Assembly: GCA_945901835.1 (NCBI GenBank)
Contig: CAMDMH010000258.1
Coordinates: forward strand, 1 to 5,593
From: Devosia equisanguinis
GTDB lineage: Bacteria; Pseudomonadota; Alphaproteobacteria; Rhizobiales; Hyphomicrobiaceae
Direction of reading: 5' to 3'
DNA: 5,593 bases
Shown here: in pieces, positions 1 through 5,181 of the stretch
How positions within the stretch are numbered: position 1 is the first letter of the stretch
Layout: the number at the start of each line of letters is the position of its first letter
Program-made: the position numbers and the translations under genes
The notes under the pieces: model-generated
What the model saw: only the letters and a program-made list of their open reading frames with translations
Told to the model about the DNA's origin: nothing
Database searches by the model: none

Positions 1-135
1 AACGGACTCATCGAGGGCATCAACAGCCTCGTCCAGGCCGCCAAGGCAAAGGCGCGCGGATACCGAAACCGCGAGACATTGAAGGTCGTCACCTACATGA
101 TCGCCGGCAAACTCGATCTCAGGCTACCCACTTGA
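1..135 (+). CDS. ISL3-family transposase, C-terminal end (partial)
   Basis: The first base opens a reading frame that runs 44 codons to a TGA at 133-135; the rest of the gene lies left of the window. The visible end reads NGLIEGINSLVQAAK, then KARGYR, then an AGKLDL stretch and a final RLPT. This is the conserved tail of ISL3-family DDE transposases, in which the N-x-x-x-E-G-x-N motif carries the last catalytic acid (Glu5 of the visible fragment). The intact enzyme would cut and join the ends of its own insertion sequence. Because the stop codon falls within a few bases of a candidate terminal repeat, this looks like the right-hand end of an element. Whether the element is complete cannot be judged. 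The family call is firm; a specific IS name is not possible. Confidence 0.85.
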   Translation, partial: NGLIEGINSLVQAAKAKARGYRNRETLKVVTYMIAGKLDLRLPT

Positions 136-150
136 AACGTCGGGGAGCCC
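126..150 (+). repeat. Candidate right terminal inverted repeat of the ISL3 element
   Basis: ISL3 elements usually end in imperfect inverted repeats very close to the transposase stop and often starting with GGC on the outside. Here the last transposase codons run into GAAACGTCGGGGAGCCC, whose reverse complement begins GGGCTCCCC, as expected for such an end. The family makes 8-bp target duplications, so the flanking copy would begin around 150-158. The left end is outside the window, so neither the repeat partner nor the duplication can be seen. This is an inference from position and family habit. Confidence 0.4.
142..147 (+). promoter_or_regulatory. Ribosome binding site for the membrane protein
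   Basis: GGGGAG stands 7 bases before the ATG at 155, a good distance for a Shine-Dalgarno site, and it supports this start. It lies inside the candidate terminal repeat of the neighbouring insertion sequence, so the element may supply the translation signal of the next gene. Confidence 0.5.
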
Positions 151-154
151 TTTC

Positions 155-628
155 ATGTCTAGAGAACTCGCCGATCCGTCGAAGACGGAAAGCCAACGCT
201 GTCGGGGTGGCGACCTCGTAGGCGCACCGATCGTGTTGGCCGGCCTGTTAGCGCTCTTCTACGTGCCGGGCACCGGCATTCTCGAAGATTTCAAAGCCGC
301 GATCTGGGCGAGGCCGTCGTACTGGCTTCTGTTGGCCTCACTTTTCGTGTTGCATTTCTATGTGCAGACGTGGGCCTATGAGCTCATGCCCTATCGAATC
401 CGCCCGCCGCAAGCTGCCGCAACTTCGTGCCGGCTCGCCTGCTTCTACATGATCACGACCGCTTTCGCTTTGATGATGAGCTGGTTGATCACGGCCGGCA
501 TCGCGATCGTGGCCGATTGGCCGACAAAATACGCTGTCATGGGCCACACTCTCTGGGTGACCGGCATCGTATCCAGCGCCGTTACGTTGACGATCCACGC
601 CTACACCGCTCGTTCGTCGCGCAGCTAA
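155..628 (+). CDS. Small four-helix membrane protein, function unknown
   Basis: I do not recognise this 157-residue protein. After a polar, charged N-terminus of about 20 residues it shows four hydrophobic stretches fit for membrane helices: about 21-43, 56-77, 94-118 and 127-149. A short basic loop with YRIRPP (80-85) lies between helices two and three, and the protein ends in a short Arg/Ser-rich tail. It has no enzyme motif that I can name. The frame is real rather than a shadow: the hydrophobic pattern is coherent, there is a good ribosome binding site, and antisense frames look like Arg/His-rich noise. It starts about 20 bases after the transposase stop, so the ISL3 insertion may have removed its native promoter or even an original N-terminus; the frame stays open upstream to about position 110 without another ATG. 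It is convergent with the substrate-binding-fold gene. Confidence 0.65.
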   Translation: MSRELADPSKTESQRCRGGDLVGAPIVLAGLLALFYVPGTGILEDFKAAIWARPSYWLLLASLFVLHFYVQTWAYELMPYRIRPPQAAATSCRLACFYMITTAFALMMSWLITAGIAIVADWPTKYAVMGHTLWVTGIVSSAVTLTIHAYTARSSRS

Positions 629-674
629 AGCGACGGCCAGCAGCAACAAAAAAGCAGACAAAAGGACGGGTGGT

Positions 675-694
675 CCGGAGGGATGGCCCTCCGG
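675..694. terminator. GC-rich hairpin between convergent genes
   Basis: CCGGAGGG and CCCTCCGG form a perfect 8-bp stem closed by the 4-base loop ATGG. It sits 46 bases after the stop of the membrane protein gene and 56 bases past the stop of the convergent substrate-binding-fold gene. On the plus strand no T-run follows. Read on the minus strand it is followed, after about 10 bases, by T-rich sequence (complement of AAAAGG and of the A6 run at 648-653), so it may act mainly as a terminator for the minus-strand gene. Confidence 0.5.
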
Positions 695-700
695 TAGAGC

Positions 701-716
701 ACGAGACTAGTCTCGT
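701..716. repeat. Perfect 16-bp palindrome
   Basis: ACGAGACTAGTCTCGT equals its own reverse complement over all 16 bases, with no spacer. It begins 6 bases after the hairpin at 675-694, in the gap between two convergent genes. With no loop it would make a poor RNA hairpin, so a DNA site for a dimeric protein or a repeat end is as likely as a terminator part. The dyad itself is certain; its role is not known. Confidence 0.6.
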
Positions 717-750
717 CGCGCGCCTCGCGCGCGCTCATCCACGACGACGT

Positions 751-1707
751 CTACCCCACCAGCCCCCACGTCTCCTTCGCGAACAGCTCCTCGATCGGCA
801 CGGCCTTGGGTATGATGCCCTGTGACACGGCATGGCCCATCAGTGTCTCGATCACCTTTCGGTTGGGTGCGAGCCCATAGGGGAGCGGATCGCCGCCGGC
901 CTCGATCACGCGCAGGTGCGTGCGATCGTAGATATCGGGCTTCTCGACTTGTCCCGCCTTCAGCATCTCGACGTAGAGCCGCTTCGATTCCGCGAAAGCG
1001 TTGAACACGTCGGTGGCGAGACCCGGTCGCTCGGCGATCAGGTCGTCACGGATCACCACGAGATGATTGATCGGATAGTGCCCGCGCGATTTGTAAGCCG
1101 CGAGGCCTGCGTCGAGCGCATTGGGGATCAGCGGCTTGATGTCGGGGTGATCGATATCGACGCCGATCGCAGCGACCAGCTCGCCCGAGACGAGCATGTC
1201 CTGCATCTTCTGCCCCTCGGCGATCGGCACGACGTTCGCCGGCGGCTTGTACTCAGCGACATGCTCGTCGCCCGACAGCACCCACGTCACCTTTTTTAGA
1301 TCGACGCCGTGCTCTTCCGCAAGGATGCCGCGCGCCCACACGCCGGTCGTGACGGTGTAGCCGCGATTGACGCCGACACGTTTGCCTTCGAGGTCTTTGG
1401 GCGTCTTGATGCCGGCCTTGGTGTTGACCAGGATTGCGCCGTGATGGAACTGCCGCACGAGCGGCACTGGCACCGCGGTCATCTTCTTGCCGTGCGCCTT
1501 GGCACACATATAGGTCGTGATCGCCATCTCGCAGATGTCGAATTCGGACTGGCGCACCTGCCGCCGGAACGCCGCGATCAGCGGCTCGACCTCGATGAAG
1601 TCAGGCTCGAAGGTTTTGGGCTTGACGGTCCCGTTCTTGAACGCGGCGTTGTTGCCCTGGGTGCGAGTGACGGTCTTGAGCTTGGGGCCGGTTTGGGAGC
1701 TAGGCAT
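751..1707 (-). CDS. Substrate-binding-fold protein, 4,5-dihydroxyphthalate decarboxylase / ABC solute-binding related
   Basis: A 318-residue protein of the type II periplasmic-binding fold (NMT1/THI5- and PhnD-like), closest in motif order to 4,5-dihydroxyphthalate decarboxylase-like proteins. Visible marks are EFDICEM (55-61), the start of the ligand-binding lobe; FHHGAILVN (88-96); GIKTPKDLEGKRVGV (99-113), the hallmark of the fold; GVDLKKVTWV (134-143); and LVSGELVAAIG (172-182). Length fits the family. The ATG at 1707 has GGAGAA 7 bases upstream. The N-terminus is polar and basic, with no signal peptide or lipobox, and no permease or ATPase gene adjoins it. That favours a cytoplasmic enzyme or ligand sensor over a classic transport protein, although many such proteins are labelled ABC substrate-binding proteins. 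Ligand unknown; an aromatic acid is a guess from the relatives. It may be transcribed alone, since a strong hairpin separates it from the gene before it. Confidence 0.8.
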   Translation of the reverse strand: MPSSQTGPKLKTVTRTQGNNAAFKNGTVKPKTFEPDFIEVEPLIAAFRRQVRQSEFDICEMAITTYMCAKAHGKKMTAVPVPLVRQFHHGAILVNTKAGIKTPKDLEGKRVGVNRGYTVTTGVWARGILAEEHGVDLKKVTWVLSGDEHVAEYKPPANVVPIAEGQKMQDMLVSGELVAAIGVDIDHPDIKPLIPNALDAGLAAYKSRGHYPINHLVVIRDDLIAERPGLATDVFNAFAESKRLYVEMLKAGQVEKPDIYDRTHLRVIEAGGDPLPYGLAPNRKVIETLMGHAVSQGIIPKAVPIEELFAKETWGLVG

Positions 1708-1714
1708 GGTGCGG

Positions 1715-1720
1715 TTCTCC
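1715..1720 (-). promoter_or_regulatory. Ribosome binding site of the substrate-binding-fold gene
   Basis: On the minus strand GGAGAA lies 7 bases before the ATG at 1705-1707. This supports that start and therefore the absence of a signal peptide on the product. Confidence 0.6.
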
Positions 1721-1856
1721 GATCGAAATGAAGCCCAACTACTCTATCCAACGTTCCTCCTGTTGACCAACTCCCGAACGCGATGTCTCCACGAGGCGAC
1801 ACAACGGCGCCCCGTATCAGCCTCGCGCCGTCCTTTGCCGTTGTCACACGCCAATG

Positions 1857-1895
1857 CCCGTCTCCCCATCGCGGGGAGGGCGATGGGGAGACGGG
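1857..1895 (-). terminator. Strong 16-bp hairpin downstream of the DUF4394 gene, possible dispersed repeat
   Basis: CCCGTCTCCCCATCGC (1857-1872) and its exact reverse complement (1880-1895) enclose the loop GGGGAGG. It starts 44 bases after the DUF4394 stop, so it is placed to end that transcript before the next gene. No T-run follows on either strand. CTCCCC-type palindromes of this look are common between genes in Bradyrhizobium-like genomes, so it may instead be, or also be, a dispersed repeat unit. The left CTCCCC (1862-1867) can also pair with GGGGAG inside the loop (1873-1878), giving a competing short hairpin. Confidence 0.6.
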
Positions 1896-1939
1896 TTCTG
1901 CTCATGACGTCCCGCTGTCCGTGGCGGCAAGATGGAGCG

Positions 1940-2719
1940 TCAAGGCAGTATGGCGATGTCCATCGTCTTGCCCTTCAGGCCGGCGATGGAGCCGGCGGCA
2001 GTGGCGGCGCCGGTCGACAGGTTGACGGTATGCAGGGCGCCGCCGGCGAGCAGCCAGCCGGTGTTGCCGCCCTTGCCGTCGGCAAGGATGTCGAAGGCGA
2101 TCGGCGTCGAAATCTTCACACCGAGCGAGCCGATGGTGTTTAGGATCCCGTCGTTGGGTGGCACCTGGCGCAGCAGCGTGCCGGCGGCCTTGTCGATGTC
2201 ATAGAGCACGGTTTCCTTGGTGCCGGCGTAGCTGTTGGTGTAGGCGGCTGCCGTCACCATCGGCTGCTTGCCCTTCCCTCCGTCGGTCTCGGCATACTTC
2301 AGCTTGCCGTCGACGGCGGCTTTGCCATCCTCGACGTTGACCCGCAGGCTCGTGCCGTCCGAGCCGATGATGCGCATGCGATCGGCAACAGGATTGAAAT
2401 CGACCGAATAGCTGGCGCCATCCGTGAGCTTCTCGGTGAGCTGGCTCTTCTTCTCCCACTTGCCGGTCTTGTGATCGACGACGACGATCGCGCCCTCGGC
2501 GGTGAGGCCGTAAAGCTTGCCGTCGCTCGGCCGGACGTCGATGCCGACGAGGCGCGCGCCGCCCGCGAGATCGACAGAGCCCGTGACCTTCTTCGTATCG
2601 GAATCGATCCAGGCGATGGTCTTGCCGTCCTGCAGGGCGGCGATGGTGGCGGCGCTCGCAGCGTTGGCGGCGAACATGGCGCCGATTGCAACGGCGGTGC
2701 GAAGGGTCGTCGACATCAT
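1940..2719 (-). CDS. Exported DUF4394-domain protein
   Basis: A 259-residue protein with a Sec signal peptide (residues 1-23: TTLR, a hydrophobic AVAIGAMFAANA core, and ASA before the likely cut at 23/24), so the mature protein should be periplasmic or secreted. The rest matches DUF4394: beta-rich, repeat-like segments such as LVGIDVRPSDGKLYGLT (57-73), SVDFNPVADRMRIIGSDG (105-122), AAAYTNSYAG (157-166) and FDILADGKGGNTGWLLAGG (209-227), which suggest a propeller-like fold. No function is established for the family to my knowledge. Two ATG codons stand in tandem; the first (2717-2719) is preferred because GAGGAG lies 8 bases before it. The gene is 138 bases downstream of the anti-sigma stop, with its own ECF-like promoter candidate. 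Its likely role is as a target or partner of the sigma/anti-sigma pair, by inference. Confidence 0.88.
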   Translation of the reverse strand: MMSTTLRTAVAIGAMFAANAASAATIAALQDGKTIAWIDSDTKKVTGSVDLAGGARLVGIDVRPSDGKLYGLTAEGAIVVVDHKTGKWEKKSQLTEKLTDGASYSVDFNPVADRMRIIGSDGTSLRVNVEDGKAAVDGKLKYAETDGGKGKQPMVTAAAYTNSYAGTKETVLYDIDKAAGTLLRQVPPNDGILNTIGSLGVKISTPIAFDILADGKGGNTGWLLAGGALHTVNLSTGAATAAGSIAGLKGKTMDIAILP

Positions 2720-2727
2720 GATGAAGT

Positions 2728-2733
2728 CTCCTC
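2728..2733 (-). promoter_or_regulatory. Ribosome binding site of the DUF4394 gene
   Basis: GAGGAG on the minus strand is 8 bases from the first ATG and 11 from the second of the tandem pair, so it favours the first. Confidence 0.65.
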
Positions 2734-2739
2734 GGGTTC

Positions 2740-2780
2740 AACTCGTGTGCTTCCGGTTCAATCACCGGGACAGTCGAGTT
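2740..2780 (-). promoter_or_regulatory. Nested dyads in the DUF4394 leader
   Basis: An outer pair AACTCG (2740-2745) and CGAGTT (2775-2780) surrounds an inner pair CCGGT (2753-2757) and ACCGG (2764-2768) with a 6-base loop. If transcription starts near 2771, only the inner hairpin lies wholly in the RNA and the outer pair spans the start region and -10 element, which would suit an operator. Stems are short, so chance is possible. Confidence 0.3.
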
Positions 2781-2805
2781 ACGCGGGAGATCGATGAAAG
2801 TTTCA
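2778..2805 (-). promoter_or_regulatory. Candidate ECF-type promoter of the DUF4394 gene
   Basis: Read on the minus strand, TGAAAC (2805-2800) is followed after 16 bases by CGTAAC (2783-2778). This resembles the general ECF pattern of an AAC-containing -35 box and a CGT-containing -10 box at 16-17 bases. It would start transcription near 2771 and give a leader of about 50 bases. It lies between the anti-sigma and DUF4394 genes. No similar pair was seen just before the sigma gene, so there is no second copy in the window to confirm it. Confidence 0.35.
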
Positions 2806-2857
2806 GAGGCGCGATCACGGATGCGTGAAGGTCGGAAATCGTGAGGATCTGCTCGGA

Positions 2858-3574
2858 TCAGGGCTTCGCTTCGAACAGCTTGGTGTGCAGCGCGTTGGCG
2901 GCGGGGCGCCCGGTGCGCGAGCCGCCGGCATCCTCGAGGCTGATGCCGAACGTGGCCTGGCGCAGCAGCGCCGTCTCGAACGGCAGCGTTTTCGTCACCT
3001 GCCGCGCCTCGATCAGTCCGAGCGACTGCGGCGCGGGACCGATGCGGTCCGAGGCTATCCAGAGCTGGTAGGTCTTGCCGGGCTCGGTCGGTGCTGCGAC
3101 CTGACGGATGGTGATGCGACGCTCGGCGATATCGATCGACAACATGAACGCGGGCGAAATGTCGTCCTTCTGGAACACGCCAACGAACGTCGCTTCCTTC
3201 GGCGGGAATGCGAACTCACGCACGCCGATCGCAAGCACGAGGGAAGCTGCCAGCGCAGAGGCGGCCATCGCCGTGCGCCGCCACAGCCTGACGCGGCGTT
3301 CGAGGCTGACGACTTGCGCCGCGTTCGAGGCGTATTGCAGTGGTGCATCGAGGTCAGCGATACGCCGTTCGATACCTCTCCAAACGGCGGCAGGCGGCGC
3401 GACCGGCGTGACGCCCGAGCTCAATCCAGCGAGGCGCTTTTCCCAGTCGAGGATCGCGGCATCCAATGCCGGCTCGCGCTGGCGGCGTGCGGCGACCGCG
3501 GCACGCTCGGCAGCATCGAGCGTGCCGAGCACGTACTCGGCGGCGAGGCCATCGATGTCGTCCAGCTCCGTCAT
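2858..3574 (-). CDS. RskA-type anti-sigma factor, membrane-anchored
   Basis: A 238-residue anti-sigma factor of the RskA/COG5343 group, which holds its partner ECF sigma factor inactive at the inner membrane. The N-terminal cytoplasmic part carries the typical AAEYVLGTLDAAERAAV (11-27) and a conserved W44 region. One membrane helix follows at about 101-118 after a basic RRVRLWRR flank. The periplasmic C-terminal domain (about 125-236) has the family marks KTYQLWIAS (167-175), FGISLEDAGGS (209-219) and TGRP (221-224). It has no cysteine at all, so no zinc-binding HxxxCxxC motif. Start: an ATG 15 codons further upstream is in frame, but the ATG at 3572-3574 overlaps the sigma stop as ATGA and begins right at the family's usual N-terminus, so translation is probably coupled. 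Signal sensed unknown; regulated proteolysis is the family's usual release route. Confidence 0.9.
   Translation of the reverse strand: MTELDDIDGLAAEYVLGTLDAAERAAVAARRQREPALDAAILDWEKRLAGLSSGVTPVAPPAAVWRGIERRIADLDAPLQYASNAAQVVSLERRVRLWRRTAMAASALAASLVLAIGVREFAFPPKEATFVGVFQKDDISPAFMLSIDIAERRITIRQVAAPTEPGKTYQLWIASDRIGPAPQSLGLIEARQVTKTLPFETALLRQATFGISLEDAGGSRTGRPAANALHTKLFEAKP
3501..3530 (-). repeat. Two competing inverted repeats inside the anti-sigma gene start
   Basis: GCACGCTCG (3501-3509) pairs perfectly with CGAGCGTGC (3517-3525), loop of 7; GCTCGGCA (3505-3512) pairs perfectly with TGCCGAGC (3523-3530), loop of 10. The two stems share bases and cannot form together. They fall at about codons 15-25 of the anti-sigma gene. 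Coding for the conserved LGTLDAAER segment in GC-rich codons may produce them by chance. Confidence 0.4.
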
Positions 3575-4128
3575 GAGCCCAGGCAATCCTTCAGCTGCTT
3601 CAGGCCGCGATGTATCCACGTCTTGATCGTCGCCACGGGCCGGCCGTAGCGTTCCGCCAGTTCCTCACGCGACAAGCCGGCCGCATACGCGAGGCGAATT
3701 ATAACACGCTTCTCGGTTTCGAGACCGGCGAGGCAATCCTCCAAGCGGCGCGCTTCATCGGCAAGCTCCGCCCACTCGGCCGGCGATCGTGCGGGATCGG
3801 GCACTTCCAGCGCTTCGGGGGTATCCTCCACCGAAACCGCCGATTTCAGCCTGATCTCGTCGAGCGCCCGGTTGCGCGCGATCGTCGCCATCCATGTGAT
3901 CGGAGAGGCGCGCGTCCGGTCGAAGTCGCCCGCCCGCTGCCAAATCCTGATGTAAACCTCCTGCAGCAACTCTTGCGCAACCGCTGGACGTCGGGAGATA
4001 CGCAGGATGACGCCATAGAGTTTCGCCGACGTCGACTTGTAGAGGTCAGCGAATGCAGCCTTGTCCTGCCGCGCAACGCGGGCGAGCAGATCGGCGAGGT
4101 CGTCTCTCGTGGCAGGCGGGAGGATCAT
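3571..4128 (-). CDS. ECF-family RNA polymerase sigma factor
   Basis: A 185-residue group IV (ECF) sigma factor that would direct RNA polymerase to a small regulon when released by its anti-sigma factor. Sigma region 2 spans about 26-93 (FADLYKSTSAKLYGVILRIS; LLQEVYIRIWQRAGDFD; then TWMATIARNRALDEIR for promoter melting and -10 reading). A short acidic, proline-bearing linker runs 97-127. Region 4 spans about 128-182 with the helix-turn-helix GLSREELAERYGRPVATIKTW (151-171) and a typical basic end. No extra C-terminal domain is present. The gene is followed in an ATGA overlap by the RskA-type anti-sigma gene, so they form one operon. The ATG at 4126-4128 lacks a clear ribosome binding site, and the gap to the hydrolase stop is only 36 bases, so read-through from upstream or a promoter inside the hydrolase gene is possible. 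Grouped with SigK-like sigma factors by its partner; no exact name is justified. Confidence 0.93.
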   Translation of the reverse strand: MILPPATRDDLADLLARVARQDKAAFADLYKSTSAKLYGVILRISRRPAVAQELLQEVYIRIWQRAGDFDRTRASPITWMATIARNRALDEIRLKSAVSVEDTPEALEVPDPARSPAEWAELADEARRLEDCLAGLETEKRVIIRLAYAAGLSREELAERYGRPVATIKTWIHRGLKQLKDCLGS

Positions 4129-4164
4129 TCGAGAGGGGCCAATTGGGTCGCGGGCGTCCCTCTA

Positions 4165-5094
4165 CTAGCTCATATGCTCGCGGAAGAACATGATGGAATC
4201 GGTGACCACCTTCTTCTGAATCGCGTCAGGCTGGTAGACGCCCTGCGCGTTGCGGGCCACGTAGATGAAGCCGTGCTCGTCGTGGTCGTAGGTCGCCCAT
4301 TGCGTGACTTTGCCCGCTTCGTGCAGCAGATCATAGCAGACGCGAAAGATGCCCTGCAGCTCATCCCGGTCGCGGCCCTGCACGAAGATCGGCGACTTGA
4401 TCGGCGCGATGCGGGCCTTCGCGACGTCCTCGGTAATGCGCGCGCGCACCTTCTCAGGTTCGCGCATCAGCATCTTTTCGACGTTGAGCAGGCCGGTCTT
4501 CGGATCGACGTGGGCTGTCGTATCTGGACGCAGGCGCAGGAACTCGTGCGCGGCCGGCTCGTTGGCGACGTAGGCGCGGATGCCCTGGTATTCCCCGGCC
4601 ATCTTGAGCGCCATCTCGCCGCCGTGGCTCATGCCGACGTAACCGATGCGGTCGGCATCGATGAAGGGCACGGTCTTCAGATACTTCACGATCGAGATCA
4701 CGTCCTCGTATTCGAGGGGGCCGCGATTGAGGAGCTGGCGGCGCTGGCGAATGTCTTCCACCAGCGGTCCGATCTTGTCGTAGGCGTAGTCCACTTCGGC
4801 GCGATAGCGTAGCCAGGCGACCGCATAGCCCGCGCGCAGGAATTCCTCCTGCGTCCAACTGCGGTTCTGGGTGTAGTCGCGGACGACGGCCATGCCGCCG
4901 CCGCCGTTACCGGCCGCGAACAGCACGATCGGGAATGGGCCATTGCCTGCGGGCTTGCGCAGGCCGATGGGCGCGTACACGCCGTCGATCAACTCGACGT
5001 ACATCAGATGCACGGGGATGTCGGAGCCCTTCACGGGCTCGACGACGGCGATGTGCTCGGGGTCGAGCTGGGGGGCAGTGGCGACGGCGCTCAT
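4165..5094 (-). CDS. Alpha/beta hydrolase (dienelactone hydrolase / prolyl oligopeptidase-like)
   Basis: A 309-residue cytoplasmic hydrolase, no signal peptide. The core shows FPIVLFAAGNGGGG (54-67), the strand and oxyanion-hole region; GYVGMSHGGE (151-160), the nucleophile elbow with Ser156; FVQGRDRDEL (237-246), with Asp242 or Asp244 as the acid; and YDHDEHGF (269-276), with His274 as the base. The triad is therefore intact, and the enzyme should act on an ester, lactone or amide; the substrate cannot be told. An ATG 11 codons upstream (5125-5127) is in frame, but the one at 5092-5094 is chosen because GAGGA stands 6 bases before it and the extra residues look unlike coding sequence. The gene ends in two tandem TAG codons. 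It lies 87 bases after a molybdenum hydroxylase gene in the same direction, which hints at a shared breakdown pathway. The fold is sure, the substrate is not. Confidence 0.87.
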   Translation of the reverse strand: MSAVATAPQLDPEHIAVVEPVKGSDIPVHLMYVELIDGVYAPIGLRKPAGNGPFPIVLFAAGNGGGGMAVVRDYTQNRSWTQEEFLRAGYAVAWLRYRAEVDYAYDKIGPLVEDIRQRRQLLNRGPLEYEDVISIVKYLKTVPFIDADRIGYVGMSHGGEMALKMAGEYQGIRAYVANEPAAHEFLRLRPDTTAHVDPKTGLLNVEKMLMREPEKVRARITEDVAKARIAPIKSPIFVQGRDRDELQGIFRVCYDLLHEAGKVTQWATYDHDEHGFIYVARNAQGVYQPDAIQKKVVTDSIMFFREHMS

Positions 5095-5100
5095 GAGATG

Positions 5101-5105
5101 TCCTC
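5101..5105 (-). promoter_or_regulatory. Ribosome binding site deciding the hydrolase start
   Basis: GAGGA on the minus strand lies 6 bases from the ATG at 5092-5094. The in-frame upstream ATG at 5125-5127 has only a weaker AAGAG, so the shorter protein is the better annotation. Confidence 0.6.
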
Positions 5106-5127
5106 GGCGATAACTTGGGGGCAACAT

Positions 5128-5160
5128 CCCGGCTCTTCGCGCTCGCGCGCTTCGGCCGGG
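5128..5160 (-). terminator. Interrupted GC-rich hairpin after the molybdenum hydroxylase gene
   Basis: Outer arms CCCGGC (5128-5133) and GCCGGG (5155-5160) and inner arms GCGC (5139-5142) and GCGC (5145-5148) can fold into one stem with internal mismatches. It begins 21 bases after the stop at 5182 in the direction of transcription. No T-run follows, so termination is possible but not shown; it could also partly separate expression of the two genes. Confidence 0.35.
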
Positions 5161-5181
5161 AACGCAAGAGTAGAGGTGAGG

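Larger units (their letters stand above)
1708..1939. other. 232-bp gap upstream of the substrate-binding-fold gene
   Basis: No convincing gene is seen here. Near its right side is the strong hairpin at 1857-1895. A weaker 8-bp inverted repeat, ACAACGGC (1801-1808) and GCCGTTGT (1837-1844), is separated by 28 bases and could be an operator half-site pair or chance. On the minus strand a poor sigma-70-like pair (TTGGTC, 18 bases, TAGAGT) lies closer to the gene; it matches consensus too weakly to call. The promoter of the 751-1707 gene most likely lies in this gap. Confidence 0.5.

Noticed and set aside
338..825. Frames on both strands around the convergent junction (338-661 minus, 427-825 plus)
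   Set aside because: Their His/Arg/Asp-rich composition is typical of wrong frames; they overlap the coherent membrane protein and the hairpin region.
1801..1844. ACAACGGC / GCCGTTGT inverted repeat as an operator
   Set aside because: Only 8 bp with a 28-base gap and no nearby promoter of good quality; noted in the gap description but not strong enough alone.
3575..3619. Longer anti-sigma start at 3619
   Set aside because: It would overlap the sigma gene by 49 bases and adds residues not seen in the family; the ATGA overlap at 3571-3574 is the better start.
2825..3649. A 274-codon plus-strand frame opposite the anti-sigma gene
   Set aside because: Arg/Gly-rich shadow of the anti-sigma gene, with no motif and no reason to prefer it.
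3610..4812. A 400-codon open frame on the plus strand across the sigma and hydrolase genes
   Set aside because: It is antisense to two genes with clear family motifs, is rich in Arg, His and Asp as shadow frames in GC-rich DNA are, and has no recognisable domain.
5095..5127. Longer hydrolase start at 5127
   Set aside because: Its ribosome binding site is weaker than GAGGA before 5094, and it begins at the foot of the hairpin region.
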